A model generated the notes under the pieces. It was not told the DNA's origin. It did no database searches and was given only the letters and a program-made list of their open reading frames with translations. From NCBI GenBank assembly GCA_020692325.1, contig JAIMKR010000001.1, positions 214,953-278,952 of the forward strand: a DNA stretch of 64,000 nt. Reading direction: 5' to 3'. This document shows positions 1 to 8,038 of this stretch, one piece after another. The stretch is from Desulfocurvus sp. (lineage in GTDB: Bacteria > Desulfobacterota > Desulfovibrionia > Desulfovibrionales > Desulfovibrionaceae). The translations under genes and the position numbers were made by a program. Within the stretch, counting starts at the first letter, position 1. Each line of letters begins with the position of its first letter.

Positions 1-1241
1 TGAACGCGAGGCGGGCGTTCCGGCCGGGAAGGACGTTCCTCGGCGGACCGTTCGCCGCCCTGTTCCTTCTCCGCGTGGTCTGCCCTGGGCTGCCGTTCCG
101 AACGCGAAGGCCTTCCGGCGGACACGCGCGTTCTTCCCGGCCGGACCGGCGCGGTCTCACGCGGAGGCGGTGGAACGGCCTCGCCGGGCTCGCTGTTCAA
201 CATCTCTTTCCATTCCTCAAGGGTGAACTCGCGCTCGCCCTCGTCCTCGATCCACACCGAGATGGATTTCTTGAAGAAATTCGCACGGAGCACCTTCACA
301 TTGCCCAGCGGCGTCTGCACGCGCTTGCCGATCTTGGGGCACTGCTTGTGGAACTCCTCGTAGCCCTTCTGCTCATAGCTCAGACAGCACAAAAGCCGCC
401 CGCAGATGCCGGAGATCTTGGCCGGGTTGAGGAACAGATTCTGCTCCTTGGCCATTTTGATGGTGACCGGGGCGAACTTGCGCAAAAAGCGCCGGCAGCA
501 GCATACCTGTCCGCAATTGCCAATGGCTCCGATCATCTGCGTCTCATGACGCACGCCGATCTGCCTCAGCTCGATGCGCGTGTGGAATTCACGCACGAGG
601 CTCTTGATGAGCTCGCGGAAGTCGATGCGATTGGGCGCGGTGAAAAAGAAGATGAGCTTGCTGCGGTCGTGCAGCACCTCCACGTCCACGAGTTTCATGT
701 CCAGCTTCTGCTCGCCGATGCAGCCGCGGCAGTAGGAGAAGGCGCGGCTGGCAAGGCTGCGGTTCTCCTCATGGATGGAGAGGTCCTCATCCGTGGCCAG
801 GCGGTGGATGGGCGGCAGGCCGTCCAGGCTGTGCGGAACCGGCTGCGCGGCGGCCTGCTCGGACAGGAAGAGCGGAGCGTGCTGGGTCTCCGGCGCGGCG
901 GCGTTCTCCGCATCGGCCGGGCCGCTCTGCGAAAGGGACGCGGAGGCGTCGGCCGCTTCCGTGGGCTCCGACACGGCTGGAGTATCGCCGGCGCGCCACT
1001 CCACCACGCCGAGCGTCAACTCGAAGGGTGCGGGAGCGCCTTCGGCCGGGGCCTCGCACCCCGTCTCCTCAGACATCGTCCCGGGAAGATCGGGCGCGGA
1101 CACGGTGACCACCCGCCCCAGGGCCAAACCCTGGTCGGTCTCCACCAGCACACACTGGCCCACACGCAAAACATTCAGCCCGGAGGCGAAATAGCACACC
1201 GGGCCGTGATCGCTGAATTTCACGCCGAGAATTTGGCTCAT
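1..1241 (-). CDS. ricT: RicT/YaaT-like PSP1-domain protein (3' end beyond window)
   Basis: The frame starts at the ATG at 1241 and stays open to the window edge, so 413 codons are visible and the C-terminus is missing. A short N-terminal beta domain (MSQILGVKFSD) comes first, then an acidic Ala/Glu/Pro linker of about 100 residues. The conserved PSP1 domain follows, with the cysteine signatures GNCGQVCCCRRFL and ISGICGRLLCCLSYE and the motif IKMAKEQNLFLNP. The tail is rich in Arg, Pro and Glu. In Bacillus, RicT (YaaT) forms an iron-sulfur complex with RicA and RicF that affects RNA processing. In many bacteria the gene lies near holB and metG; those neighbours cannot be seen here. The family assignment is firm, but the role in this organism is inferred. 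The long linker is absent from the Bacillus protein. Confidence 0.9.
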   Translation of the reverse strand, partial: MSQILGVKFSDHGPVCYFASGLNVLRVGQCVLVETDQGLALGRVVTVSAPDLPGTMSEETGCEAPAEGAPAPFELTLGVVEWRAGDTPAVSEPTEAADASASLSQSGPADAENAAAPETQHAPLFLSEQAAAQPVPHSLDGLPPIHRLATDEDLSIHEENRSLASRAFSYCRGCIGEQKLDMKLVDVEVLHDRSKLIFFFTAPNRIDFRELIKSLVREFHTRIELRQIGVRHETQMIGAIGNCGQVCCCRRFLRKFAPVTIKMAKEQNLFLNPAKISGICGRLLCCLSYEQKGYEEFHKQCPKIGKRVQTPLGNVKVLRANFFKKSISVWIEDEGEREFTLEEWKEMLNSEPGEAVPPPPRETAPVRPGRTRVSAGRPSRSERQPRADHAEKEQGGERSAEERPSRPERPPRV

Positions 1242-1330
1242 GCTCCAACCTTGCCGGACGCCGGCGCGTCTGCCGACGCGGCCCGCCCCCAGCGGCTTAC
1301 ACGCGGGAGAATCCGCACGCCGCCGCGGCG

Positions 1331-1729
1331 TCAGTCCAAAAGCCCGTGGCCGCGAAGCTCGGCCATGAGCCGGGCCTCGTCGATGGGCTTCACCAGAAAG
1401 CAATCCGCACCGCCGAGAAAGAAAGCCTCGTTGGTCTCGCGGTTGTCATCGACCATGCTCACGACCAAAATGAAGCAACGGCCCGCGTTGCCCACGCCGG
1501 CCTCGTCCTCCAGGGCGCGCATCTCGCGCAAAGCCTGCTGGCCGTCCATCTCGGGCATGATGAGATCCATGCAGGCAAGATCGTATGGCCGGCCCTCTTT
1601 GAGAGCCCGCCTGAACGCCCCGACAGCTTCCTCGCCGTTGACGGCGATGTCGCATTCCGCCACCGGCCGGAGCATGTCGTGCAGCGTGACGCGGCTGTAG
1701 AAGTCATCGTCGACGATGAGCGCGCGCAT
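1331..1729 (-). CDS. Stand-alone response-regulator receiver protein
   Basis: This 132-residue protein is a single CheY-like receiver domain with no output domain. The acidic pocket is D7-D8-D9, the phospho-acceptor is D55 in MDLIMPEMDG, the Ser/Thr switch position is S91 in VVSMVDD, and the invariant lysine is K114 in LVKPID. All catalytic residues are present, so it should accept phosphate from a histidine kinase or HPt protein. No kinase lies next to it. It probably works as a phosphorelay shuttle or by binding a partner protein. It sits 89 bp upstream of the RicT-like gene on the same strand and could share a transcript with it. Its target cannot be read from the sequence. Confidence 0.88.
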   Translation of the reverse strand: MRALIVDDDFYSRVTLHDMLRPVAECDIAVNGEEAVGAFRRALKEGRPYDLACMDLIMPEMDGQQALREMRALEDEAGVGNAGRCFILVVSMVDDNRETNEAFFLGGADCFLVKPIDEARLMAELRGHGLLD

Positions 1730-1856
1730 TTCTCCTCCCTATTCGATAAACCTCCTGGCCATCCACCCGGGGGGGGCGGGCGCAACGCCGCCTCGCGCGG
1801 CTGGTGTTAGTTTTGCACGGATGGGGGGAGAAATCAAGTGTGCCCCGCCCGCCGGC

Positions 1857-2699
1857 CTAGCGGGGGAGCTCCGCCTCCCACGTCGGCGAAAGGGCCGCGC
1901 AATCCGGCGCGCCCGGGCCGGAGAGCGCCTCGCGGCAGCGCCCCACGAGCGCGTCCAGCGCCGCGTCGTCGCGATCCTGATTATGGTGGAACAGGCCGAG
2001 GGATCCCACGCCGGCGGCCAGCGCCAGCCGCGCAGCATCCGCGAAGTGCGAGTGCCCCCAGCCGCGATGCGTTCCATACTCCTCCGGCGCGTACTCGGCG
2101 TCATGGACGAGCAGGTCGACCCCGCGGCAGAAGTCGGCGTAGGCGTCGAAGGACAGGCCGCCCCGATGGCGCAGCGAAAGCTCGTTGTCCGTGAGGTACA
2201 CGAGGCTCGCCCCGCCCTCCTCCACGCGGAAGCCCGCGCCGCCGTTCGGATGTGAAAGGGGAATGCGCCGCACGGTCAGCCCGCCCACGCGCAGAACGTC
2301 GTTCTCGAATCCAACGAGGGAAAGACGCGCCGGGACCTTGGAGAGGGGCACCGGGAACAACGGTGGGCGGAAAACGTGCGCGAGCACGCCGGGCAGCTCG
2401 CGGCGCGCGCCGCGTCGTCCCCCCAGGCGCAGCCGCGTGTCCGCGGCGTACAACGGGGCGAAGAACGGCAGCCCCTGCAGATGGTCCCAGTGGTAGTGGC
2501 TGAACAGCAGGGTCATGACGGTCACCCCCTCTCGCGCCAGCACGGCGCCAAGGGGCCGGATGCCCGTGCCGGCGTCGAGGATGAGCACCGCGCCGTCGCT
2601 GGCGTGGATCTCCAGGCAGGCGGTGTCGCCGCCATAGCGCACGAATTGCGGTCCGGAAACGGGAACGGAACCGCGCGCGCCCCAGCAGCGCACCCTCAT
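1857..2699 (-). CDS. MBL-fold metallohydrolase (cyclic phosphodiesterase-like)
   Basis: This is a 280-residue metallo-beta-lactamase-fold protein. It begins MRVRCWGARGSVPV, the usual start of the PhnP / RNase Z-like phosphodiesterase subgroup. The metal motif HxHxDH is visible as SHYHWDHLQG. Further ligands are likely in PLSHPNGG, YLTDNE and VHDAEY, and a late His appears in LGLFHHNQD. A TTG start at 2783 would add 28 Arg/Lys-rich residues. The ATG at 2699 is preferred because homologues start here and a GAGG element lies upstream. It lies 121 bp downstream of the membrane-anchored receiver-like gene on the same strand. The substrate is unknown; a cyclic phosphodiester or a signalling nucleotide is possible. 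Confidence 0.82.
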   Translation of the reverse strand: MRVRCWGARGSVPVSGPQFVRYGGDTACLEIHASDGAVLILDAGTGIRPLGAVLAREGVTVMTLLFSHYHWDHLQGLPFFAPLYAADTRLRLGGRRGARRELPGVLAHVFRPPLFPVPLSKVPARLSLVGFENDVLRVGGLTVRRIPLSHPNGGAGFRVEEGGASLVYLTDNELSLRHRGGLSFDAYADFCRGVDLLVHDAEYAPEEYGTHRGWGHSHFADAARLALAAGVGSLGLFHHNQDRDDAALDALVGRCREALSGPGAPDCAALSPTWEAELPR

Positions 2700-2820
2700 G
2701 CCCGGCCTCGCGGCGCGGAAGTCGGTCGGTCGAACATCCAAAGAGCCATGCTTCTTTCTACCGTTGCCGGTGCGCCGAGGCAAGGTCCGGGGCCATCCGG
2801 AAGCGCGGACATTCTCCGAC

Positions 2821-3537
2821 TCAGATGTTCAACCGCCAATGCAACAACTTGTTGATGCCGAAGGTGAGCAATACGCTGAAGATGCTGACGCCGATGAAAC
2901 GCAGCATCGGCGCGGAGTTGTTCGGCGCGACAAGCAGCCCCAGACAAACGATGGAGGCGAAGATGGCGACAACGGCGATATTCAACGTGCGGGAAATCTG
3001 CCGCTGCATTTTCGTACTATGCTCGTGCGCGGTCACGATGCGCTTGATGCAGTCCTGCACATATTCGAAATATTCATTCTCGTCATGTTTCAGTATCCAG
3101 TGGGCCTCGAGCTTTTCGACATCCTCCAGGTTCTTCGAGGTCGCCAGGAAGTGCCCCCGTTTCGAGTACATGGCGACGGGCAGCTCGTTGGAATCGCTCC
3201 ACTTGCTCCGCAATTCGCGCAGGATGTCGAAACCGCGCGGGATCCAGGCCTCCTGGACGGCCTTTCTGGTCTTCTCCAGCTGGGCGGTCAGGTCGTGCAG
3301 GCTTTTCCTGGCCCGCTGCTCGCGCTGCTCCTGGTCGGGTGGGGTGTTGTTGGGCGGACACCAGATGTCCAGCAGCACGATATCCGGTTTGAACCCCTCG
3401 GCGTAGAGCTTCTCCAGTTCGGCGACGAGATTGTTCGAATTCTCGACCTCGCGGACGTCGTACATATCGGAGCAGCAAGTGAACTCCCTTCTGCATTCCG
3501 CCTCATCGTCGGCAATCACCAGCTTTATCTTTTCCAT
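2821..3537 (-). CDS. Receiver-like protein with insertion and two C-terminal membrane helices
   Basis: The protein has 238 residues. The N-terminal part follows a response-regulator receiver: VIADDEAE (D10-D11), IVLLDIWCPP (phospho-acceptor D57), AMYSKRG (switch S125) and HWILKHDEN (K150). Between P60/P61 and the expected glycine of helix 3 (RGFDILREL, about 102) there is a charged, probably coiled-coil insertion of about 40 residues. After a linker, two hydrophobic segments follow at about 185-203 and 213-231, so the C-terminus is membrane anchored. Receivers are normally soluble; this arrangement suggests a receiver tethered at the membrane. The GC content is somewhat lower than that of its neighbours. 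No cognate kinase is adjacent. The receiver assignment rests on key residues and their order only. Confidence 0.65.
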   Translation of the reverse strand: MEKIKLVIADDEAECRREFTCCSDMYDVREVENSNNLVAELEKLYAEGFKPDIVLLDIWCPPNNTPPDQEQREQRARKSLHDLTAQLEKTRKAVQEAWIPRGFDILRELRSKWSDSNELPVAMYSKRGHFLATSKNLEDVEKLEAHWILKHDENEYFEYVQDCIKRIVTAHEHSTKMQRQISRTLNIAVVAIFASIVCLGLLVAPNNSAPMLRFIGVSIFSVLLTFGINKLLHWRLNI

Positions 3538-3734
3538 GTCCTGGCCCGCTCCTCACAAACGACTTTCGCCGTGGACGCAAAGGACCAACGGCATGACCAC
3601 AATTCTTTGTAGCCCTCGCATTTCCCGAAGAAAAAGTAAATGCTCCTTCACTTTTGCATAAGAACCGCCCCCCGCCGGACGCGCGTTCCGACGAGGGGGG
3701 TGACAAGCGGCCGGATTCCGCTTATCTTTTTTAC

Positions 3735-4160
3735 ATGCGCAATACGCCTCGCAAAGTCCGATCGGCGCCGGGCCGGCTCGCCCCAAAACGCGGCGGGGGA
3801 TTCACGCTCATAGAGCTGGTTATCGTCGTCATCATCATCGGCATTCTGTCCGCCGTTCTCACCTTCTCCATGAAGAGCACGACGCTGAACAGTCCCGCCG
3901 GCGACATCGGCACTCTCAAAACCGCCCTGCGCGAATTGGCCCTGCGCGCCACCTCCGACCTGCCGGAGGAGACATGGACGCTCACCGCCACGTCGAGCGG
4001 CGCGGGGCTGTACCACAACGGCACGCTGGTGAAGAGCTACTCCCTCAGCGGCACCACGGGATCGTTCTCCGCCTCCTTCAACCAGATCGGCCAGTTGCAG
4101 AGCAACGGCAGCATTCCCAACGCCATCTACATCGATACGGAAACGGGGTACATTCCATGA
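3735..4160 (+). CDS. Prepilin-like protein with N-terminal methylation motif
   Basis: This 141-residue protein has a basic leader ending in GGG, followed by the type IV prepilin signature GFTLIELVIVVIIIGILS. Prepilin peptidase should cut after G22, leaving F23 as the methylated N-terminus and E27 as the Glu at +5. The rest is a small globular domain rich in Ser, Thr and Asn. A TTG at 3654 in the same frame would give an implausibly long leader, so the ATG at 3735 is used although no clear ribosome site precedes it. It is the first of four genes joined by 1-4 bp overlaps or gaps. It is probably a minor pseudopilin or pilin of a type II secretion- or type IV pilus-like system whose assembly genes are outside the window. 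Confidence 0.82.
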   Translation: MRNTPRKVRSAPGRLAPKRGGGFTLIELVIVVIIIGILSAVLTFSMKSTTLNSPAGDIGTLKTALRELALRATSDLPEETWTLTATSSGAGLYHNGTLVKSYSLSGTTGSFSASFNQIGQLQSNGSIPNAIYIDTETGYIP

Positions 4161-4552
4161 CGAGGCAGCGGCACGGCTTCACCCTGCTCGAAGTGATCCT
4201 GGCGCTCATCCTGGCCGGGCTGCTCGTCATGCTCATGAGCGCGTATCTGAGCCGCAGCGTCGTCTCGCCGGACGCGCCGCTGGTGCGTGTGCAGCGCACG
4301 GCGATCCTGGCCAACGCCATGGAGGCCGTGGCGCGCGACTACGGCCAGGGCGCCACGCACTCCGCCTCCGACCTCGCCGCCCTGGCGTCCAGGGTCGGCG
4401 CGTTCCAGACCAACTACAGCGCGTATTGCTCCTCCTGCACGGGCGCGACGTCCACCATCACCCTGGGGCCGTTGGACAACGCCCTGCTGGTGACCATAAC
4501 CGACGGCAACGGGCAGAGCCTCTCCCGCGTGTTCACGGTATTGGACTACTGA
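4157..4552 (+). CDS. Prepilin-like protein (GFTLLE leader)
   Basis: This 131-residue protein has a seven-residue leader (MTRQRHG) and the methylation motif GFTLLEVILALILAGLLV. Cleavage is expected after G7, and E12 is the +5 glutamate. The soluble part contains a Cys pair (YCSSCTG) that could form a disulfide and ends in short beta-rich segments. Its ATG overlaps the stop of the preceding gene (ATGA), which indicates translational coupling. It is likely a minor prepilin acting with the flanking genes. The precise counterpart (GspI/J-like or PilV/W-like) cannot be assigned from the sequence. Confidence 0.82.
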   Translation: MTRQRHGFTLLEVILALILAGLLVMLMSAYLSRSVVSPDAPLVRVQRTAILANAMEAVARDYGQGATHSASDLAALASRVGAFQTNYSAYCSSCTGATSTITLGPLDNALLVTITDGNGQSLSRVFTVLDY

Positions 4553-4553
4553 T

Positions 4554-4976
4554 ATGCGACGCGGCGACGGATTCACTCTCATCGAGGTCATCTGCACGCT
4601 GGTGCTGGTGGGAATTCTCGCCGCCGGCATCACCACCGGGTTCACCTATTTCCTGCACCATCAGCAAAGCGCCACGCAGGACTACCAGCAGGCGCAGAAG
4701 CTGCAACTCGCCATCACCCGCGTCACTTACGAGCTGAAAAACGGCACCGCCATCTCCGTCTCGGGCGGCGGCGTCTCCTACACCCTCGGCGACGCACGCT
4801 CCATCTACGCCAAGAACGGGCTGCTCATCCTTTATTCCGGCGGCGTGGAGCACATCCTCACGGACAACATCGCCTCCATGACGGCGAGCTACGCGGACAA
4901 CATGGTCAAAATCGCGGTCGTCACCAAGCTGGCCGACGGCGTGACCACGACGACCAACCTGGCGGTGTACAAATGA
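4554..4976 (+). CDS. Prepilin-like protein (GFTLIE leader)
   Basis: This 140-residue protein has a very short leader (MRRGDG) followed by GFTLIEVICTLVLVGILAAG. Cleavage is expected after G6, with E11 as the +5 glutamate. The helix continues into a Gln-rich stretch (HHQQSATQDYQQAQKLQ) and then a beta-rich domain, a pattern common in minor pseudopilins. It starts one base after the previous stop, and its own stop overlaps the start of the next gene by 4 bp. All four genes should therefore be made together. The function as a pilus or pseudopilus component is inferred from the signal and the neighbours. Confidence 0.82.
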   Translation: MRRGDGFTLIEVICTLVLVGILAAGITTGFTYFLHHQQSATQDYQQAQKLQLAITRVTYELKNGTAISVSGGGVSYTLGDARSIYAKNGLLILYSGGVEHILTDNIASMTASYADNMVKIAVVTKLADGVTTTTNLAVYK

Positions 4977-6379
4977 CGCCCAGCAATCACGGAACGCACC
5001 AGGCGTCCGGCTTCGCCATCGTGTACATCGCCGTGGCCATTGTCGTCATCGGCGTCATCGGCGCGGCCCTGGCGCGGATATCCATGTCCTCCGTGTCCTC
5101 CTCGGTGCAGCTCCAGCAGCTCAACATCGCGCGCTACCTCGCGGAATCCGGGCTCGAATACGCCCGGGGCGTCGCCGCCTACGAGAAAAGCCAGGGAAAA
5201 AGCATCGACCACACCATCAACACCCTCAACGCCAATTCCGGCAGAGTTTCCGTGGCCGATCTCGGCTCCTTCGCCCTGGCCGCGACGAAAAACGGATCCA
5301 ACATCCTCGTCGTCTCCAAGGGGTACGCCAAGTCCGGGCTGGCCAGCTACATCATCCCCGGCACGCTGAACATCACCTATGGTTCGAACGCCGCAAGCAA
5401 CGAGGCCCTCAAAGGCATCTACAGCGGCATCTCCGCAGGCATCTCCGGCAACTTCGTCGGCAACTTCGCCACATACTCGCCCATACTCAATGGCGGCGCC
5501 AACATTCAGGGATCCCTCATCTACCTCGAAAAAAGCGCCACCTGCCTGAACATCAACGGCAGCGTGCATGTGGGCACCGTCGGCGGCAGCGACTACGTCT
5601 GCTCCGACGCCTGCGTCGTGATCTCCGGCAACCCGGTTATCAACGGCAACATCTATTCCCAGGGCGACGTCACCGTCATATCGGGCACGGTCAACGGCGA
5701 CATCCACTCCGGTGGGAACGTGTCGCTGGACTGGGGCGCGCAGGTCAACGGCGATATTTACACCCACGGGACCTTCAGCCAGCCGCAATACTACACGGGC
5801 TTCACGAGGAGAGTCTTCTACAATCAGCCCATCCCCAACATGTGCACAAGCTACACGCTGCCAAATCACGAGAACGTGCCGTCGAGCAACGCCCTCAGGG
5901 TGGGCTGGAGTGGGCCGAACACCTCGACATACACCTTCTACGGAAGCACCAACATCGCCGACCATTCCAACGCCTTCTCATCAATCAATTCCGCAGGCGG
6001 AACAAAAATCTGTTTCGACCTTTCCGCGCCGAACACCTATCTCAACATTTTCGATTCCGGTGATATGAACATCAACGGCGATCTCTACGTCAGAACATCC
6101 ACATCGACGTCGTGTTTCGATTCCGTCAACCGCGTCTCCACCAACTTCGCCAACACGGCTGCGGCTAAGCGCGTCTATATGGACGTGCAGGGGACGGTGA
6201 CGTTCAACGGCGGCAGCAACTGGTTCGGGACGATTTACGCCAAAGGCAACATCAACACCGGCGGCGGCGGAACGTACATCGGCGCGTACTACACCAACCA
6301 GAGCTTCAACCCAAACAATTCCGGCGGCCTCAACACCATCTTCGTCGAATCATCCTACGTGGACAAATACTGGCCGTAG
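4973..6379 (+). CDS. PilX-like membrane protein with bactofilin-like beta-helix repeat
   Basis: This 468-residue protein has an N-terminal helix SGFAIVYIAVAIVVIGVIG, followed by YLAESGLEYARG, which matches the N-terminal region of PilX-type pilus assembly proteins. It lacks the +5 glutamate of true prepilins. The body contains NG-x-I turns at about residues 224 (NGNIYS), 241 (NGDIHS) and 259 (NGDIYTHG), spaced 17-18 residues apart, and a later related stretch near the C-terminus (WFGTIYAKGNI). This period fits a right-handed beta-helix of the bactofilin / polymer-forming kind. The gene overlaps the preceding prepilin gene by ATGA. It could form the tip or an adhesive part of the appendage built by the cluster. 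The combination is unusual and the role is inferred. Confidence 0.7.
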   Translation: MTPSNHGTHQASGFAIVYIAVAIVVIGVIGAALARISMSSVSSSVQLQQLNIARYLAESGLEYARGVAAYEKSQGKSIDHTINTLNANSGRVSVADLGSFALAATKNGSNILVVSKGYAKSGLASYIIPGTLNITYGSNAASNEALKGIYSGISAGISGNFVGNFATYSPILNGGANIQGSLIYLEKSATCLNINGSVHVGTVGGSDYVCSDACVVISGNPVINGNIYSQGDVTVISGTVNGDIHSGGNVSLDWGAQVNGDIYTHGTFSQPQYYTGFTRRVFYNQPIPNMCTSYTLPNHENVPSSNALRVGWSGPNTSTYTFYGSTNIADHSNAFSSINSAGGTKICFDLSAPNTYLNIFDSGDMNINGDLYVRTSTSTSCFDSVNRVSTNFANTAAAKRVYMDVQGTVTFNGGSNWFGTIYAKGNINTGGGGTYIGAYYTNQSFNPNNSGGLNTIFVESSYVDKYWP

Positions 6380-6507
6380 ACCATCCTACTTCCGAGGGTT
6401 CCACGGCCCGATCATACTTTTCCCGCCGACCGCCGCCCCGTCGCCCCCCCTTCCGCCCTTGCCGCGCCCCGCGCGTGGGCAGCTTTCCAGACCTGTGGAA
6501 AACTTCC

Positions 6508-6536
6508 TTGACACGGCGCAAACACTGACTAATTGT
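6508..6536 (+). promoter_or_regulatory. Candidate promoter of cbpA-cbpM-clpB
   Basis: A perfect -35 hexamer TTGACA lies at 6508-6513. The best -10 candidate at 17 bp spacing is AATTGT (6531-6536), which is a weak match. No CIRCE or HAIR operator and no clear sigma-32 -10 box were seen. The site lies about 50 bp upstream of the cbpA start codon. Confidence 0.35.
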
Positions 6537-6584
6537 CACAATGGAGCGAGAACGCGGCCACCGCCGCCAAGGAGTTGGACCACA

Positions 6585-7565
6585 ATGAGTGTGGAATACA
6601 AGGACTATTACAAGATCCTGGGGGTCGGCCGCGACGCCAGTCAGGACGACATATCCAAGGCCTTCAAAAAGCTGGCCCGCAAGTACCACCCGGACCTGCA
6701 TCCCGGCGACAAGACAGCCGAGGGAAAGTTCAAGGAGGCAGGTGAGGCCTACGAGGTCCTGAAGGACCCCGAGAAGCGCAAGCTCTACGACCAGCTGGGT
6801 CCCAACTGGCAGCAGGGGCAGAATTTTCAGCCGCCTCCGGGCTTCGAGAACATGCGCGACAACTTCTCCGGCCAGGACGGCCCCGGCGGCCAGGCCGGCG
6901 GATTCGGAGCCGGCGGATTCAGCGACTTCTTCGAGACCCTGTTCGGCGGCGGCGGCGGCGGATTCTCCGGCGCGCGGGGCGGGTTCGGAGGCTTCCAGCA
7001 GCGCCCGCGTCGCGGACAGAACGCGGAGGCCGGCTTCGAGATCGGCCTGGAGGACGCGTACAAGGGCGGCCCGCAGTCCGTGAATTTGCAGGAGCAGGTG
7101 GCGGGGCCGGGCGGTTTTCCGACGATGAGGACGCGCACCCTCAAGGTGAACATACCCGCCGGCGTGCGCGACGGGCAGAAGATCCGGCTGGCCGGCCAGG
7201 GCTCTCCAGGCGGTCCGGGCGCGGAGCCCGGCGACCTGTACCTGCGCATCAAGGTGCGCCCGCATCCACAGTTCAAGGTCAAGGACGACAACGTCGTCTT
7301 CGACCTGGCGCTGACCCCCTGGGAGGCCGCGCTGGGAACGACCGTGCGCGTGCCCACCCTCGACGGGGCGGTGGAGCTGCGCGTGCCGCCCGGAGTGGGC
7401 TCCGGGGCCAAGCTGCGCGTGCGCGGCAAGGGCCTGGGCACGGCGGGCAAGCGCGGCGACGAGCTGGTGCGCATCATGGTGCAGACGCCCAAGACGCTCA
7501 CCGACGACGAGCGCCGGCTGTTCGAGGAGCTGGCCAGGGTCTCGGCTTTCAATCCGCGCCCGTAA
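6585..7565 (+). CDS. cbpA: DnaJ-class co-chaperone CbpA
   Basis: This 326-residue J-protein stimulates the DnaK ATPase and delivers unfolded substrates. The J domain occupies about residues 1-70 with the HPD motif in KYHPDLHPGDK. A Gly/Phe-rich linker with long glycine runs follows to about residue 145, then the two C-terminal beta-sandwich substrate-binding domains. The CxxCxGxG zinc fingers of classical DnaJ are absent, which makes it CbpA-like. The ATG at 6585 is chosen because AAGGAG lies 10 bases upstream and the J domain begins at once (MSVEYKDYYKILGV). It leads the heat-shock operon with cbpM and clpB downstream, and its DnaK partner is encoded at 15.2 kb. Confidence 0.93.
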   Translation: MSVEYKDYYKILGVGRDASQDDISKAFKKLARKYHPDLHPGDKTAEGKFKEAGEAYEVLKDPEKRKLYDQLGPNWQQGQNFQPPPGFENMRDNFSGQDGPGGQAGGFGAGGFSDFFETLFGGGGGGFSGARGGFGGFQQRPRRGQNAEAGFEIGLEDAYKGGPQSVNLQEQVAGPGGFPTMRTRTLKVNIPAGVRDGQKIRLAGQGSPGGPGAEPGDLYLRIKVRPHPQFKVKDDNVVFDLALTPWEAALGTTVRVPTLDGAVELRVPPGVGSGAKLRVRGKGLGTAGKRGDELVRIMVQTPKTLTDDERRLFEELARVSAFNPRP

Positions 7566-7576
7566 AGTTCCGCGCC

Positions 7577-7605
7577 CCCGGTCCCCGCGAGGAGCGGGGA
7601 CCGGG
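7577..7605 (+). other. Strong hairpin between cbpA and cbpM
   Basis: A perfect 12-bp inverted repeat (CCCGGTCCCCGC / GCGGGGACCGGG) flanks a 5-base loop just after the cbpA stop. It lacks a T tract, so it is not a canonical terminator. It may stabilise or process the cbpA mRNA, or attenuate transcription into cbpM-clpB. Confidence 0.6.
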
Positions 7606-7680
7606 CGAAGCCGGTCAGGCACGACGAAAGCCGTCACGCGCGGCCAGACCGGCCATATGTTGAGGAGAAGGAGCAGCAAC

Positions 7681-7989
7681 ATGTCGCAGTCGAAGCATTG
7701 CGCGCCGGTCACCCTGCCCATCCGCTCAGACCTCATCGCCTGGGCGCAGCTGGTCGAGATGACCCGCGTGGAGCCCGCCACAGTGGCGGAACTCATGGAA
7801 ATGGGCTGGCTGGAGCCGGTGCGCGCCGGCGCGAAGGACTACCTCTTCCGCGAGCGCGACGTGTACCGCATCCAAAAACTTCAACGCCTGTGCCGCGATC
7901 TGGAGATCCCCCACGCGGCCGGCAGCATCATCGTGGACCTGCTGGAACGCGTGGAGCGTCTGCAACAGGAGATTTCCGAGCTGAAGTGA
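7681..7989 (+). CDS. cbpM: Chaperone modulator CbpM (MerR-like)
   Basis: This 102-residue protein has a MerR-like winged-helix fold. The N-terminal region leads into [13 protein letters not shown] and a wing-like [12 protein letters not shown] segment, and the C-terminus is a heptad-rich helix ([17 protein letters not shown]) suited to dimerisation. CbpM proteins bind the J domain of CbpA and restrain it, and related MerR-type proteins can act as heat-shock regulators. The ATG at 7681 is preceded by AGGAGAAGGAG. Its place between cbpA and clpB supports the CbpM call, although direct DNA binding cannot be excluded. Confidence 0.82.
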   Translation: MSQSKHCAPVTLPIRSDLIAWAQLVEMTRVEPATVAELMEMGWLEPVRAGAKDYLFRERDVYRIQKLQRLCRDLEIPHAAGSIIVDLLERVERLQQEISELK

Positions 7990-8038
7990 TTGTTGTAAAT
8001 CCGCGGCCAAGCGCCGCGACATCACGGGAGGACATCAT

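Noticed and set aside
75-1700. Long plus-strand open frame of 541 codons
   Set aside because: It is the reverse frame of the RicT-like and receiver genes, whose minus-strand proteins show clear conserved motifs; the plus frame has none.
6380-6584. CIRCE or HAIR heat-shock operator upstream of cbpA
   Set aside because: Neither the CIRCE 9-9-9 repeat nor the HspR CTTGAGT inverted repeat could be found.
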